NCBI GenBank assembly: GCA_020744225.1
Contig: JAGMWG010000012.1
Coordinates: 1,116,001-1,180,000, forward strand
Length of the DNA stretch: 64,000 nucleotides
DNA from: Paraphoma chrysanthemicola
Lineage: Eukaryota; Ascomycota; Dothideomycetes; Pleosporales; Phaeosphaeriaceae
Reading direction: 5' to 3'
The notes under the pieces were generated by a model. The model searched no databases and was not told the DNA's origin. It saw only the letters and a list, made by a program, of their open reading frames with translations. Shown here piece after piece: positions 1-11,419 of the stretch; position 1 is the stretch's first letter, and each line of letters starts with the position of its first letter. The translations under genes and the position numbers were made by a program.

Positions 1-7
1 GAGTCAT
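1..7. promoter_or_regulatory. Possible Gcn4/CpcA-type site upstream of LYS1
   Basis: The window opens with GAGTCAT; its reverse complement ATGACTC is the core of the general amino acid control element bound by Gcn4/CpcA bZIP factors. It lies about 136 nt before the start of a lysine biosynthesis gene, a class usually under this control. The full palindrome cannot be judged because the window starts here. Confidence 0.35.
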
Positions 8-69
8 TGCGGGCTTGACGCTGCTCCGCGCCAGAAAGTACTCCACACTCCGATCTCCGGTGCATCGCG

Positions 70-75
70 TATATA
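70..75 (+). promoter_or_regulatory. TATA-like box of LYS1
   Basis: TATATA lies 67 nt before the ATG at 143. A pyrimidine-rich leader follows, and the start codon sits in a good context (CCGCCATGG). Confidence 0.4.
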
Positions 76-142
76 GGCCCCAGCCGCAGCGCTGCAGCTC
101 GCACATAGCAATTGACCTGTTGTTCCCCTTAGATTCTCCGCC

Positions 143-1360
143 ATGGCCTTCCCCACACTCCACGCCCGCGCCGAGGCCAAGCCGCTCGAACACCGCTCGT
201 GCCTCACCCCCACCACTGTCAAGAAGCTGCTCGACGCTGGCTACCCCGTGCTGGTTGAGCGCAGTCCCACGGACCCCAACTATGCCCGCATCTTCAAGGA
301 CGACGAGTTTGAGAAGGCCGGCGCCACCCTCATCGAGGAAGGCGCATACAAGACGGCGCCGACCGACCGCATCATCATCGGCCTGAAGGAGCTCCCCGAG
401 GACGAGTTCCCCCTCGAGCACACCTTTGTACACTTTGCGCATTGCTACAAGCAGCAGGGCGGCTGGGAAAAGGTTCTGGCCAGGTTCCCGCGCGGCGGAG
501 GTACCCTGTACGATCTCGAGTTCCTCCAGGACACAACTGGCAGGCGCGTTGCCGCGTTTGGCTACCACGCCGGCTTCGTTGGCGCTGCTCTTGCCATCAA
601 GGTATGCAGAGGAAGGTGCTATTGGCGATGAATACCGACTAATAAAATCCCTCAGACATGGGCATGGCAGCTCACACATCCCAAAGGCGAACCGCTGCCG
701 GGCGTTGAGACCTTCACCGACGGTCGTGGATACTACAACAACGAGAGCGAGCTGATCGCCCAGCTCAAGGAAGATGTTGCCGCTGGCGAGAAGATCGCTG
801 GACATAAGCCCACCAGCTTGGTCCTCGGCGCTCTAGGGCGCTGCGGCTCTGGCGCCGTCGACCTGCTCGACAAGATTGGCTGCTCCGACATCAAGAAATG
901 GGATCTGCCCGAGACCAAGGAGCGCGACGGGCCGTACCCCGAGATCATCGAGTCGGACATCTTCGTCAACTGCATCTACCTCTCCAAGCCCATCCCGCCC
1001 TTCCTGAACAAGGAGAGCCTCAAGACACCCGGCCGCAGACTGAGCGTCATCTGCGATGTGAGCTGCGACACAACCAACCCACACAACCCCATCCCAGTAT
1101 ACGACATCAACACAACCTTCGACAAGCCCACTGTGGGTGTCAGCGTCGAGGGTGATGGACCCCGTCTGTCCGTCATCTCCATAGACCATCTTCCTTCTGC
1201 GCTGCCACGCGAGTCATCAGAGGCCTTCAGTAACGCTCTTCTCCCCAGCTTGATGGCCTTGAAGGATCGCGCCACAGCACCTGTATGGCAAGGTGCCGAG
1301 AAGCTTTTCCACGAGAAGGTCCAAACTCTACCCGGCGGTGTACCCAAGAAGGAAGTATAG
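143..1360 (+). CDS. LYS1: Saccharopine dehydrogenase (NAD+, L-lysine-forming)
   Basis: This enzyme catalyses the last step of the fungal alpha-aminoadipate pathway, oxidising saccharopine with NAD+ to L-lysine and 2-oxoglutarate. The model is two exons, 143-601 and 656-1360, joined over a 54-nt intron with GTATGC donor, GACTAAT branch and CTCAG acceptor, giving 387 aa, close to the family length. The N-terminal half carries the alanine dehydrogenase/PNT-type domain (EHRSCLTP near residue 15, KELPEDEFPL and HFAHCYKQQGGW near residues 75-105). The second exon holds the Rossmann nucleotide-binding part with LGALGRCGSGAVD near residue 205. The ATG at 143 is chosen for its context and because it matches the expected N-terminus. 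A possible Gcn4 site lies upstream. The gene looks intact. Confidence 0.95.
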
Positions 1361-2162
1361 ACGCACATGAAGCACATCTGTCGTTATAGAGAAGACGTCT
1401 TTGGTGACCAAAAGCGTAGCATGCGCATGAATATACCCAAATTTCTAGAAGACTCTCTTGGCCCGTCCATAATTCATCCCTTTTGGTCCAGTCCTGCAAG
1501 GCATCACTCATGACCTTACTCATCCACTTCAGCCCGACTGCTTGTCTTCACAAAGCACCTAACATATCAGTGGGTTGCAGCTGATTGCCGCTCACGACAC
1601 GATTCCCTCAGACCTCATGCACGCTGCGGCCAATTTTCTCAGGGCTGTACTAAAAAACAGCCGTCTCTTCGATGCTACCTGTGAGACTTTTTGGTTACAT
1701 GCTGCCACAATCCATAGGGATAGATTCACATAATTTTCCCAAGGCATGAGCAACACCTGACCATTCATAGCCAAGACTCCAAGAAGCAAATGCTACTCGC
1801 TTTGCTGGGCGATAGAGCACTACAACCTCGCCGAGGACAAATCACCCGCTTTGGTTAACTCGAGTACCGCGAAGGGCGGCTGCAGCCATGGAAGTCGGAA
1901 GCGAGGGGGCAGTACTAGCGAATCGCATAGAGGAATCCACAACATATGATTACGGACCATGCATGTTCGGCAACAGTTGCCAATGACGGCGTCCCGAACA
2001 GCATGTCCCCCGGCTCGGGACGCTTCCCGCTCCCCCACTCTCTCACTTCAACGTGCTTGCACCACGCCGCAGGTGTAGCTGGACTGGCCGAACTGCGCGC
2101 AGATACGGTTGTCTGCCACCAAACTTGCCTGTTCATCGCGGCTTGCGCGTCGCATAAGAGTA
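1361..2162. other. Intergenic, no gene seen
   Basis: About 0.8 kb between the LYS1 stop and the first likely ATG of the next gene. Open frames here are short, lack an ATG or overlap one another without coding character. It probably holds the LYS1 terminator and the promoter of the next gene. Confidence 0.5.
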
Positions 2163-3835
2163 ATGACATTCTTCCTCCCGAACACCTCACCGAACTTGCA
2201 CCACCGCTACAAGTACCATATGCTGCCCTCCAAGAACAACGACGTGAACGTTGCCTACGATGCTTCGCCAACAGAGCGTAACGAAGGGCTGGACCAGCCC
2301 ACTGAAAACGTTGGCATGTCGTGGAAGAGGCAGACGGTGCTCGACTTGACGCCTTCCCGCCGTCGCGACACGTAAATTGGACCTGTTCAGCAGTTGGAGC
2401 GTAGCTGTGTGCTTGCTAACCAATCGATAGATACTTTGGCGCTCTTGTCTTCAACATCTGTGCTTTCATCTTACCTGCTCTGTATGGCACACTCTCTAAG
2501 CTATGGGTAGCCAACATCGACTCCTCGATGGTGGTGACGACCGACACCTACGTCTACATTGGCGTCGTTGCTGAAGTTTTGAACGAAGGTTTGCCACGAG
2601 CGTCATATCTCATCATTGGCGATAAAGCGAATCGCACCTTTCGCGAGCGTCTGCAGCTTACTCACACGCTCATTGTGTTCCAATCCATTCTGGGGCTCAT
2701 CATGAGTATTGGCTTCGTCGCCGGTGCATCTGCCTTCGCGAAGGGCTTTGTTCCCGTGGAAGTGAGGGATATTAGCGTGACCTACGTTCGCATATCTGCC
2801 TTTTCAGCCTTTAGCTCGGCCGTGGAATATTCCGTCAACACTTCCACGCGTGCTCTAGACAAACCGGACGTCCCTCTCATCATCATTTCCGTCAAATTTG
2901 CAGTCAACATTATCCTCGACTTGATCTGCATCTCTAGGTTTCATGTTCGTGGCATCACTCCGACGGTAAACATGCAGGCTGGGATCTCGCTGGCTTGCAA
3001 CCTCACTTCGGCCTTCATTGGCCTGGCATACTTTGTCTGCACAGCCAGCATCGGTAGCAAGGCAGAGCTTGGCGATGACAATTCGACGCAAAGTATCCAA
3101 CCGTCTGTTCCAGCTTTGCGACCTCTTGCTTAACCCGGCTTCATCTTTTTCGTCGAATCAGCTATCAGGAACGCCCTCTACCTCTGGCTCATTCATGGGA
3201 TTGTCGATCTAGGCAGTGACTACGCAACTGCATGGGGTGTATTTTCGACGATCCGGTGGGGTCTTATCATGGTACCCGTGCAAGCACTCGAAGCTACCAC
3301 ACTTACGTTCGTCGGACATTCCTGGGGTAAGTTCCGCGCCACCATCGAGGCTACGTCGCGCGTGAATACACCTCAAGCGACTAGCCAAGATATCTTCAGC
3401 ATCGTCCGGTGGGCATTTCATTCGGTCGTCATCGTTCTTGCGATCGAAATTCCGCTCTTATTCATCATGTCCTTCGCAGGTGCGAAACCGTTTGCTCGGT
3501 ACCTTTCTGGTTCCGAAGATGTCTCCCGCATCACTGCTCGTATGTGGCGCACCATAGATTGGTGTTACATTTTTTATGGTGTTTCCACTCAACTTGCAGC
3601 CATTCTAGTATCAACGCGTCCGCGATGGTACTTGTACCAGTCTCTGGCGTCGAACATCCTGTACGTGCTGCCGTGGGCCATTGTTTGCCAGGTCATTGAG
3701 CTGAACGCCAATGATGCCTGGACGTACCACTCTCTCGTCTTTGGGGGGAGTTTGGTCTTCTCTTTCTTTGTCATCATTGCCGCCAACGCGGTGTGGTGTG
3801 TAAGGCTGAAGCGAGGGAAGATGAACACCAAGTAA
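2163..3835 (+). pseudogene. MATE/MOP-like multispanning membrane protein with in-frame stop
   Basis: Exon 1 (2163-2371) and exon 2 (from 2431) join over a canonical 59-nt intron (GTAAAT, GCTAAC, GATAG). The frame then runs to TAA at 3131-3133, but the same frame stays open from 3134 to the stop at 3833-3835. Both halves read as one polytopic membrane protein of about 537 codons, with hydrophobic helices before the stop (YFGALVFNICAFILPALYG, FAVNIILDLICIS) and after it (ESAIRNALYLWLIHGIV, RWGLIMVPVQALEAT, FGGSLVFSFFVIIAANAV). The pattern resembles fungal MATE/polysaccharide-flippase-like transporters of unknown substrate. ATGs at 2163 and 2220 are both possible starts. Either one nonsense change kills the gene, or a 108-nt in-frame intron (3054-3161) removes the stop. 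It could also be a sequencing error. Confidence 0.6.
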
Positions 3836-4819
3836 GGGGGCGTGTTTAGCTGTTCACTTTACCTCTCTGCTCCACTGGGGGAGTGGTTTCCTTTGTAGGC
3901 TCCTGTAGAGGAACACGTCATTGGCGTGTGATCTTTTATATATTTCAGGTTGCAATGCTACAGGATGCTCAACAGGTCGCGAGTCTGGACTTGGATTGAT
4001 AGATGCCAGCGCTTCGATGTGAGGGCCATAATCTTTGAACCAATTGTTTTCTTTCGCATCCCACATGCGAAGCCTCAGACGCTACTGGACTTTGGACCAT
4101 GATGCTAGAAGAGTGTCGTCTTTTGTAACACGCTCGCTCAGCATGTGTCCGTGTGCAACCACCCGTCATTCCATACAATCTTGTCCATCCATATGTGCAC
4201 GTCACTTTCTCCATCTGCCGTCTAGGCAGAATCCTTTGGAATCCTCCTATACCGCCGGATTCGGCCCACATACAACATTAATTCCTTGAATACCTGGTCG
4301 TCGTACCCTCCAAACCGTGCACGACGATATCCACAACTGGCCCCGCCCACGTTAGTCTTTCAAGCTCTTCACGCTTCCAGACCACTTGCTCAGAAACATC
4401 AAACGCTGCCCGTTATGACCAATGGGCCGCTTTCAACTTTTCTCAAAGCACTGCCCTGATAGTGCGAGACCCATACCATCCCCAGCTAGTATTGTCGCTT
4501 GCCAATCCTTCCGGCATGAATGATTGACGGCAAACGCGCCGCGACCAAATGTCAACAGCACTAGCCATTAGGTAATTTATTGCATCTTGAAGTATAAAAT
4601 TCTTTGATTCAGAATTGTAGCAGGATGCGTGGTTTGAGTTGCTAGGATGTTATGGGGAAGAGGCTTCGTGCTTGACTGCCTGGGTAACCACATCGCCTAC
4701 CATCCCAACCATCCTAGCTATGTCCTAGCAATATACTGGCTGCTCATCAGTAAATCGGTCCACGAACTACAATCTTGCTTTGTCCACAAAAGAAACTCCA
4801 AAAGATGTGTAGGCCATTA
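3836..4819. other. Intergenic, convergent 3' ends
   Basis: About 1 kb between the 3' ends of the MATE-like gene and the MDR oxidoreductase. I see no coding region; it should contain the two opposing terminators. Confidence 0.5.
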
Positions 4820-6016
4820 TCAAGACCATGGCTCCACAACAATCTTCTTCCCACTGACACCATCATGAACTTTTTGGATACCGTCAGCGACACTATCAAG
4901 CCCGCCCACTACCTCCGCAGGTACAGCCTTGAGTGATCCGCTCTTGATAGCTTGCTCCAAGAAACCTCCACGAGCCAAGAAGTGACCATGCCATTCCGTA
5001 TTCTCGGGCGAATGTGTCGAAAAGCGATGCATTTGTACAGTAATGCCATCGGGAAATTCCGTGATGCCAAACATGACAGGGGGGAGAAGGACAAGTATAT
5101 GAGCTTTGGTGATAGGACCGCCCTCAGGTGCTAAGATGCTGATAATTGTGGAGACAGATGGCTTGAGTGAAATGGTGTCAAGCCAGTAATCGATCGGAAA
5201 GAGGTTACGGATAGCCTCAATAGTCGCTGGATCGCTGTGGTCGAAGATATAGTCGGCGCCGCAGGCCTTGAGAAGGTCAAAGTTGTGTGGTGAGCTCGTA
5301 CTGATGACAGTGTAGCCTGCCAGCTTCGCGTACGAGATGGAGAGTGATCCCATCGCGGATGAGCCACCCCAGATGAGTACTTTCTTACCCTTTTCGCTCT
5401 CAGGCAGCTCCGTGATAGGTAGATTTGGCCGGTGCATATTCAGAGTAGTCGAACCGAAGAGTGCGCCTGGTGGTGTGTAGGAAGCTAGCGTGACGGCTGT
5501 AGTGAAGTCCACATCCCCAATCTGTTCGACTATGTTAGCCTGGGAACGTGGCGATGTCTCATTGCAGCCTACCTCGATCACCTCACTCTCGTCAACAATG
5601 GAGTAGCGTTGCAGCCCGCCATACTTGGCTTTCTTGTGCGAGAAAATCTTGGTACCACACACAATCCGCTCACCAACGGCCACTTTCGTGACACCATCGC
5701 CCAGGGCTTCGACGGTACCCGCGACTGGGCTACCGAGAACCGCGGGGTACTCGAGCGGTATCATGGCCAATTTGGCGACTTTTGCATCTGCAGGCTGAAT
5801 AGCGCACGCGTGAACTTTGACCAATACCTCTCCAGGTCCTGGTTCAGGGGTTTCGGTATCGCGCACAACTATTTGACCCTTCTGCGTCTCGAGGTAGGCC
5901 GCGCGATTGGTCGTCATTTTTGCAGACTTGATATGATATGCGTGTCGCAATGAACTGTGGTTGGAACGACCGAGCGTCTGGGATATGGCTACACGTGCGA
6001 GAGTTCTATGTAGCAT
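4820..6016 (-). CDS. Medium-chain dehydrogenase/reductase (enoyl-reductase-like)
   Basis: A member of the MDR superfamily, probably an NAD(P)H-dependent enoyl/quinone-type reductase; its substrate cannot be told. Exons are 5573-6016 and 4820-5521 on the minus strand. The 51-nt intron (GTAGGC, GCTAAC, ACAG) is a multiple of three without a stop, so it could be read through. Spliced length is 381 aa. The GroES-like N-terminal domain shows PGPGEVLVKVHACAIQPADAK, the catalytic domain has EYPAVLGSPVAGTVEALG, and the nucleotide-binding fold has VLIWGGSSAMGSLSISYAKLAG. Classical zinc-binding cysteines are absent, which fits fungal trans-acting enoyl reductases and ToxD-like proteins. The first 33 residues are basic and serine-rich and could be a mitochondrial presequence; the ATG at 5915-5917 is an alternative start at the usual family position. 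Confidence 0.85.
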   Translation of the reverse strand: MLHRTLARVAISQTLGRSNHSSLRHAYHIKSAKMTTNRAAYLETQKGQIVVRDTETPEPGPGEVLVKVHACAIQPADAKVAKLAMIPLEYPAVLGSPVAGTVEALGDGVTKVAVGERIVCGTKIFSHKKAKYGGLQRYSIVDESEVIEVGCNETSPRSQANIVEQIGDVDFTTAVTLASYTPPGALFGSTTLNMHRPNLPITELPESEKGKKVLIWGGSSAMGSLSISYAKLAGYTVISTSSPHNFDLLKACGADYIFDHSDPATIEAIRNLFPIDYWLDTISLKPSVSTIISILAPEGGPITKAHILVLLPPVMFGITEFPDGITVQMHRFSTHSPENTEWHGHFLARGGFLEQAIKSGSLKAVPAEVVGGLDSVADGIQKVHDGVSGKKIVVEPWS

Positions 6017-6912
6017 GCGAGTAAGGAGTAATTACGTATAGTTTCTGACAGGTCGAAAGCACGATGTTGAAGTGGGAGAAATCTTTACTTGAAATTGACC
6101 GACAGAGCGTTATGTGTAGTAGCTACGCTGCGCAACATCAGCTTGTCAGACCTCTTTTTAAACGCTGGGCGCCTGACAATCCTCTAGGCTGACTGCAGCG
6201 TGATGACCACTTACAGCAGCTTCGGCCAGTACTAAGACCGTCACTCCGATATTACCGAACGTGAACGTAAGCACGGCTAGTGTCGCATCCCCGCAGCATC
6301 TAAGTTTTAGTAGTCAATTAAACGAGGGCGATTGTATCCTACGCATCCTTCGCGGCTCACTCTACATCACAATCAAACCAAACAAAAACAATGATAAACA
6401 CCAATTCTGGTCCAAATTGCATTGATCAGGCACAAGGCCACTATTTGGTCTCCACATTCTCATTATGCTCAAGTAAGGTTGACCTGAACGAGCATCGGAA
6501 GTGCGATCACAAGTCGTCTGTGCTTGCAAGCCATTCGCCTCGAGAAAAGAAGAGCGATCATTGACAGAACAGGTCCTGAGTAGCAGGCAAAGTCGGCTAT
6601 AATTCTCCTACGAGAGCTTCTTAACCATCGTCTTGCCATGAACATAATGCTTCCGCAGTCTCCCTGGCCTCTGACGAATGCATGAAGTAAGAGCACATGT
6701 GCTCACCTATCTAGAAGTACAGTTCTCATGGATACACCCGGTAAATACGAATACTCGCAAACTCGATGACGCGAGATCAAGCTGTCATTCTTACTCAGCA
6801 GTGCTTCAGCATGCACAAGTGCTAGTGAAGTGTGTTGGATCAATTGGCGCATTCGAGATCCAATATAGGGCAATCAGCGCAAAGTCTTCTCGGAGGGATA
6901 GCAGGACATACC
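6017..6912. other. Intergenic, no gene seen
   Basis: About 0.9 kb between two minus-strand genes, holding the oxidoreductase promoter and the 3' region of the next gene. A GTATGT directly after the downstream stop codon (near 6910) may be the donor of a 3'-UTR intron. No other feature is seen. Confidence 0.4.
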
Positions 6913-8112
6913 TCAAATGGAGTGGTAGCGACTGGCCAGCACCTGTGGCGGATAGAGCTTTGTGGTCGAGCGCTCCATTTCATCAGCGACGAGGATCCAG
7001 AAATTGCGCTCAACCTTGGCAACAGCCTCCATGAGCATCTCAGTCTTCTCTGCAGTCTCTAGCCCCGCGTGTTCACCCTCGCTGACCTGCTTGCGCACGT
7101 TGGCCTCGAGCTCCTTGGCGTTGTCGTAGTTCTTGACGCGCTTTTTGCCTGCCTTGCTGATCGTGCCCGTGCCCTCGCCTTCGGTGTATTGGCTTGGGTT
7201 GCGCAGGTGCATATAGTCCTTGACGTTGAAACCGATCTCGCCAACAGTGGTAGCGACGCGCGGCACGCTGCAGACATAGCGGCTGTACGTGGCAGATGCA
7301 GTGAAGTTGGCGGCCTCACCACGGTTGCGCCGCTCCTGGTTAAGGACGTTGGCGATCTCGGCCCAGCTCATCTGCTCCTCCACGCGCAGCTTCTTAATAA
7401 GTTGGTTCTCGTGGTCGTCCTCCAGTCGGTGCTTAGTAGTGTTTTGCTGGTCTAGCGGCTTGAGAACAGCGATGTTGTTCTCAACATCAGCCTTCATGGC
7501 ACTGGCGCGCGTGAGGGCGTCCATGTAGGGCAGCCTTCGCAAGATATTTTCCGGTTCGTGTAGCTCCGTCTTCCCTTTGACCACGAGTGTCGCTTCGTCT
7601 TCTGATACGAAAAGTCCGGGAGCATGTGCTCGAGTGTTATTCTGTTTGGAGTCGCTTGCTTGGGGGATAGTGTCGAGGTAGCTGTGATCTGCAAGAAGTG
7701 AGCTTGCAAGCCGTGGAGGGAAGGAGAGGCACTTACCTCTGTCTTTCAAGGTAACAGTCGAGTGAGAGAAGGGAACAACTTCTTTGTTTGGCTTCTGTTT
7801 TCTTTTACCAGTCGCAGATTTGCGTCGAAAGCTACCTGCGTTTCTTGCTTGCACGTCTCGTTGATCCAGGCATTCAGATTGGACAGCGTCGTTGGCGTCG
7901 GGCTCGTCGGTCTCGAGCTCGTCAACGTTGCTTCCATCAAGCGGCGTATCCCAGTCGTCAGAAGAGCCGAAGCTGTCGTAGCCTTCTCGCGCATCTTCAG
8001 CAACAAAACTGGGATGGCATTAGCGACGAATTGACTCCTTGTATACTTACGTGGAATTTGTTGATCTTAGGGCGAGAAGTCGCGGGACGTTGGAGAATAC
8101 GCGGGCAGACAT
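6913..8112 (-). CDS. Conserved fungal protein with HTH/Myb-like segment
   Basis: The function is not recognised. Three exons, 8051-8112, 7737-8008 and 6913-7688, give 369 aa. Intron 1 is 42 nt (GTAAGT, GCTAAT, CCCAG). Intron 2 is 48 nt (GTAAGT, CTCAC, TGCAG), in frame and stop-free. The ATG at 8110-8112 is the first that links exon 1 to the acidic exon 2 (DSFGSSDDWDTPLDG) in frame. Residues around 195-240 (ENQLIKKLRVEEQMSWAEI, then ANVLNQERR) look like the helix-turn-helix of Myb/SANT-like fungal proteins in which a charged residue run precedes W-x-E-I-A. The C-terminal block (VERNFWILVADEMER to LASRYHSI) looks conserved and may be a second domain. A nuclear DNA-associated role is inference only. 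Confidence 0.7.
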
Positions 8113-9791
8113 CGGCGCGGGCACAACAGCCTTGTGGGGCCGTGATGGCTACAGCACACACTTGCAGTATAGAAGTGTCCACATACCTGTCCTGAGTATC
8201 GGCACCCTCCATCTTCGGGTTCGACTGTGCTGGGACAAGTGGACCGGAGTCTTGCAATCACAGAGCGTGTTCAACTTCCCAAGTCAGGTTATTGATTGCT
8301 CGATACCCACACAAGACCTTGAATTGGCCTATTCGTCTTGTATTTAGGAGAAGTAGGATGCTCGCAGTATAGAATGGATCTTTTTGGATTGAGCGAAGGG
8401 GCGCTGATATTGATATGACGTGGCGCGGCAGGACCGAATTTGGATGTGCTGGGGAAAAGTGGTGCACGTGCAGTCGCACCGCAAGTGTAAACTACGTAAT
8501 GCCAAACGAAAAATACTGTGGCCAGGGAATTGCAGTCAATAGATAAGAGACGACAATTTAGGGCGATCCTTTCCCTATGTGACTATTGAGTTGGCTAATG
8601 TGCTCACTACTGCTGTTTGCACAGCAGAACAGAAAAGCATAGTAAGAGCGTAACTCGCGACCATTGGATAATCAAACTTGAGCACCTCGGATGTTCTGCA
8701 ATGACCAGCGATAATCCGTAGCTAGCTAGTCGGGTGCAACAAAGCAGAACGAAATGTAGTCTTGTCTGCGCAGAGAATGAGAGGCGGGCAATAAAATTAC
8801 ATCTCTGATTTCCAGGAAGTTTGACAAATCCAACGATGGGCCTTTCGGGCTGGATGGACCTACAATAAGGAATTGTCAAGAAGATGGGACTGCTGCGGAA
8901 TCGATAATATGTTCTCCATACCGCGAGCCGCCCGACCAAGTCAGTGGCAGTATTCTCGTCCTTCTCATATTCAGCATCCAACCTGCCCAGGAGCAATCGG
9001 TCCTCATATAGCCAATCCAAGGCTGATTTTCCAATCGAAGGCATACAACACTATGAATTAGATTGATTTTTGGGCAAACATAGGTCGCAATTGGTGAATT
9101 GTTGCCTCTGAAATGTCCGAGAAGCCTACAGGTTGCATTGGTATCGTCTTTGTTTGATGTGGATCGAAAACTGCAACAGGCCACAAGCCCAAGTCTATAT
9201 CTCAAGTTTGGACCCATCTCACGCGAAGTAAGGCCATGACCATGACCATGACCATCGCCATCTGCTACAGTTCGTCGTCGCGTCTAGCGGTTTGCGTTCA
9301 CGTTCGCAATTTGTTTACCAATCGGCAGCTACAAAAGAAAGACAATACATTTAGTGACTCGATTCGCAAGCAGTGTTGAAAAGGTCAATTTAGCTTGCGC
9401 CAACCTTGAATGAATGGCGATGAAGATCTGGAAGAGGGCTGTGCAGCATTAGTCAGAGCGATGTCTCTGGATCCGGCTTTGGACGGCTTGGTAGCTTCTC
9501 ATCGACTGAGCCAATTCCACGACATTACCTGGCAGCTTACCAAGCAAACCGTATGCCTTGCATTGTGTACCTCGGTTGTACTGTCGAGCGACATAGGGCA
9601 TAGGCAGGAGTCGTCATGGTCATGAACCCATGGAGCGTACGTTGGAAAAGTCGAGTCTTGGTCAATACATCTGCCCGAAACACTCACTTGGGCAAGAACT
9701 GCTCACAGGATGTTCGAAGTCTTTACGTTGGATTCAGTTTTGGTGACATGTACGTCTCTAATCTGCAACGTTGAAAACTTATTGGATACAA
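8113..9791. other. Long intergenic region
   Basis: About 1.7 kb with no recognisable gene. A minus-strand frame at 8607-9044 begins at an ATG and encodes 145 aa, but its second half has no protein character; its first part (SALDWLYEDRLLLGRL) might be a gene relic. A CCATGA hexamer repeats about 3.7 times at 9234-9255. Confidence 0.35.
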
Positions 9792-11330
9792 TTATGCCTT
9801 CCATTGACGTGGCTTTGTGGAGTCTTTCGAGCCCTTGAAGGTGGATCCGATTTCTCCCCACTTGATTTGGCTGAAAGTAACGGTCGGAGCTTTCTCAACC
9901 TGCCGAATATTCTTTGGATCACCCTCGGTAGCACTGCAAGGTCCTGACTCACCAGAGTCAAGCCACTTCATGAAGCCACCCTCGTCCCACCAGATTGACA
10001 TGGCTAGAACCATGCCACGAGAAAGTGCGTCGCCCATTCCCTTCATGCCGCCAAGTTTGTTGTACATTTCGGCGCCGCCCTGCGCATTGCAGAATGCTTG
10101 ATCCATGGTAACGTTGACGGCAGCATTTTCGATGACCTTGCCATCCTGGACGTACTTGCGTACGATTGATTGAAGGACACCTCCTTTGGCGGGAAACTGG
10201 GTTACGACGGTGAATGGTCTCGAGGTGTCCACCTTGAGACCAGGTCCATAGAAGTCCTTCGCGCCGCGATGACGATATGGGTTGTCTCCGCATCCGTTCT
10301 TATCGCAAACGCCTTTGGCACCGCACTCGTCTCCTGTGCACGTGAAAAGGCTATCCTTGCTGCAAGTGTGTGGGGCAATCTGGTTAGCGCGGCTATTTGC
10401 CTCCCAGATGTCCATCTCGTTACAACATACGCCCTTGGCACCAACGTTTCCCTGCTTATGGTGAGCGGACAGCTGGCATCCGGGAAAAGGGCACTTACAA
10501 CGCCATTAACCCAAGGTGTGACGAAGCATCTATGATTAGGAAACTAAGTCAGCATATATCTATACGGCAAGCATGGTATCTAGCATGTCTGGATCGAAAG
10601 GCTGCTTGTAGGCACCGGAATGCGTTGTTGTAGAGCATGGTGTGTATACGTACTACAAACAGTTAGCAAGCGTCTAAGCGAAAGGCGAGATACGGATTAT
10701 TTGCTTAGAACGTCGTAATACGGCAGCTCGTAAGCACGTTGCGCGGGGATGTAGTACCTGTGCATCGCAATAGCCAGTCCCGTATGTGGCCCCACCCGGG
10801 TTGAGCTTCGAGCGACCACCATCCTTCTCCATCTCGGACAGATAAAGAGCACCATTCATTCCGCAAGGTAGATGCGAAACATCTACGTCGAAAGTGAACT
10901 CGTTGCCAGTCAGGCGCAGCATCTCGTAATTCTTCTCGTCTTCCGCGAGTAGGTAGATTCTGGGGCTCGCCGTATTTCCGGATGGGCTAAACATGTCCAT
11001 CTTGAGAACACCACCATTTGTCTTCACCCCAAGAGCGGCATAGTCTTGCACTCCTTCCATGATACAATTCTTGGCGCATGTCTTCTCGTCTGGACAGACT
11101 GAGGGGTCAGGACCGGATCCCCAATTGCCACAGCCAAGGCTTGTGTTGTTCTTTTGATGGATCCAGTGGGACGCAGAGTCGATGACCAGAGCTGTCTTCT
11201 TTGGCTGACACCCACGGGCCTTGGTGCATTGCCATGTAGTGAGTTTCGGATGAACTTCAGGGGTGGTACCGAGAGACTGGGCAGAGGTAAGACCCAACAG
11301 GGCTACCACAAGCAACGAGTACGCAGACAT
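9792..11330 (-). CDS. Secreted GH7 endo-beta-1,4-glucanase (Cel7B-like), splice region doubtful
   Basis: Glycoside hydrolase family 7, cutting internal beta-1,4 bonds of cellulose outside the cell. The ATG at 11328-11330 starts a signal peptide (MSAYSLLVVALLGLTSAQ). The mature start (LTTWQCTKARGC), the LPCGMNGALYLSEM block, MDIWEANSRAN with both catalytic acids, and MKWLDSGESGPCSATEG resemble the endoglucanase branch, with fewer tunnel loops than cellobiohydrolases. It ends soon after IKWGEIGSTF with no cellulose-binding module. Exons 10758-11330 and 9792-10451 are clear, with a small exon ending at 10499 (CFVTPWVNGV) between. The intron at 10452-10498 is canonical. The upstream gap 10530-10757 is 228 nt, and its best acceptor leaves one extra base, so the frame does not close. 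The gene may be mutated or have an unresolved extra exon. Spliced length would be about 420 aa. Confidence 0.8.
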
Positions 11331-11412
11331 GACAAGCAAATGTCGAATGAACAAGTAACCTGATCGTGTAAATGGTGCAGCCTGATCGCAGAGGACAGCA
11401 TGACTGTGTCAC

Positions 11413-11419
11413 ATTTATA
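11413..11419 (-). promoter_or_regulatory. TATA-like box of the GH7 gene
   Basis: TATAAAT on the minus strand, 83-89 nt upstream of the signal-peptide ATG. Confidence 0.4.

Noticed and set aside
8607..9044. A 145-codon minus-strand frame starting at ATG
   Set aside because: Only the first about 40 residues look protein-like; no family was recognised and no continuation by splicing was found.
9792..11330. Naming the GH7 enzyme a cellobiohydrolase
   Set aside because: Motifs such as MKWLDSGESGPCSATEG, the short loops and the absence of a cellulose-binding module fit the endoglucanase branch better, although MDIWEAN is shared with cellobiohydrolases.
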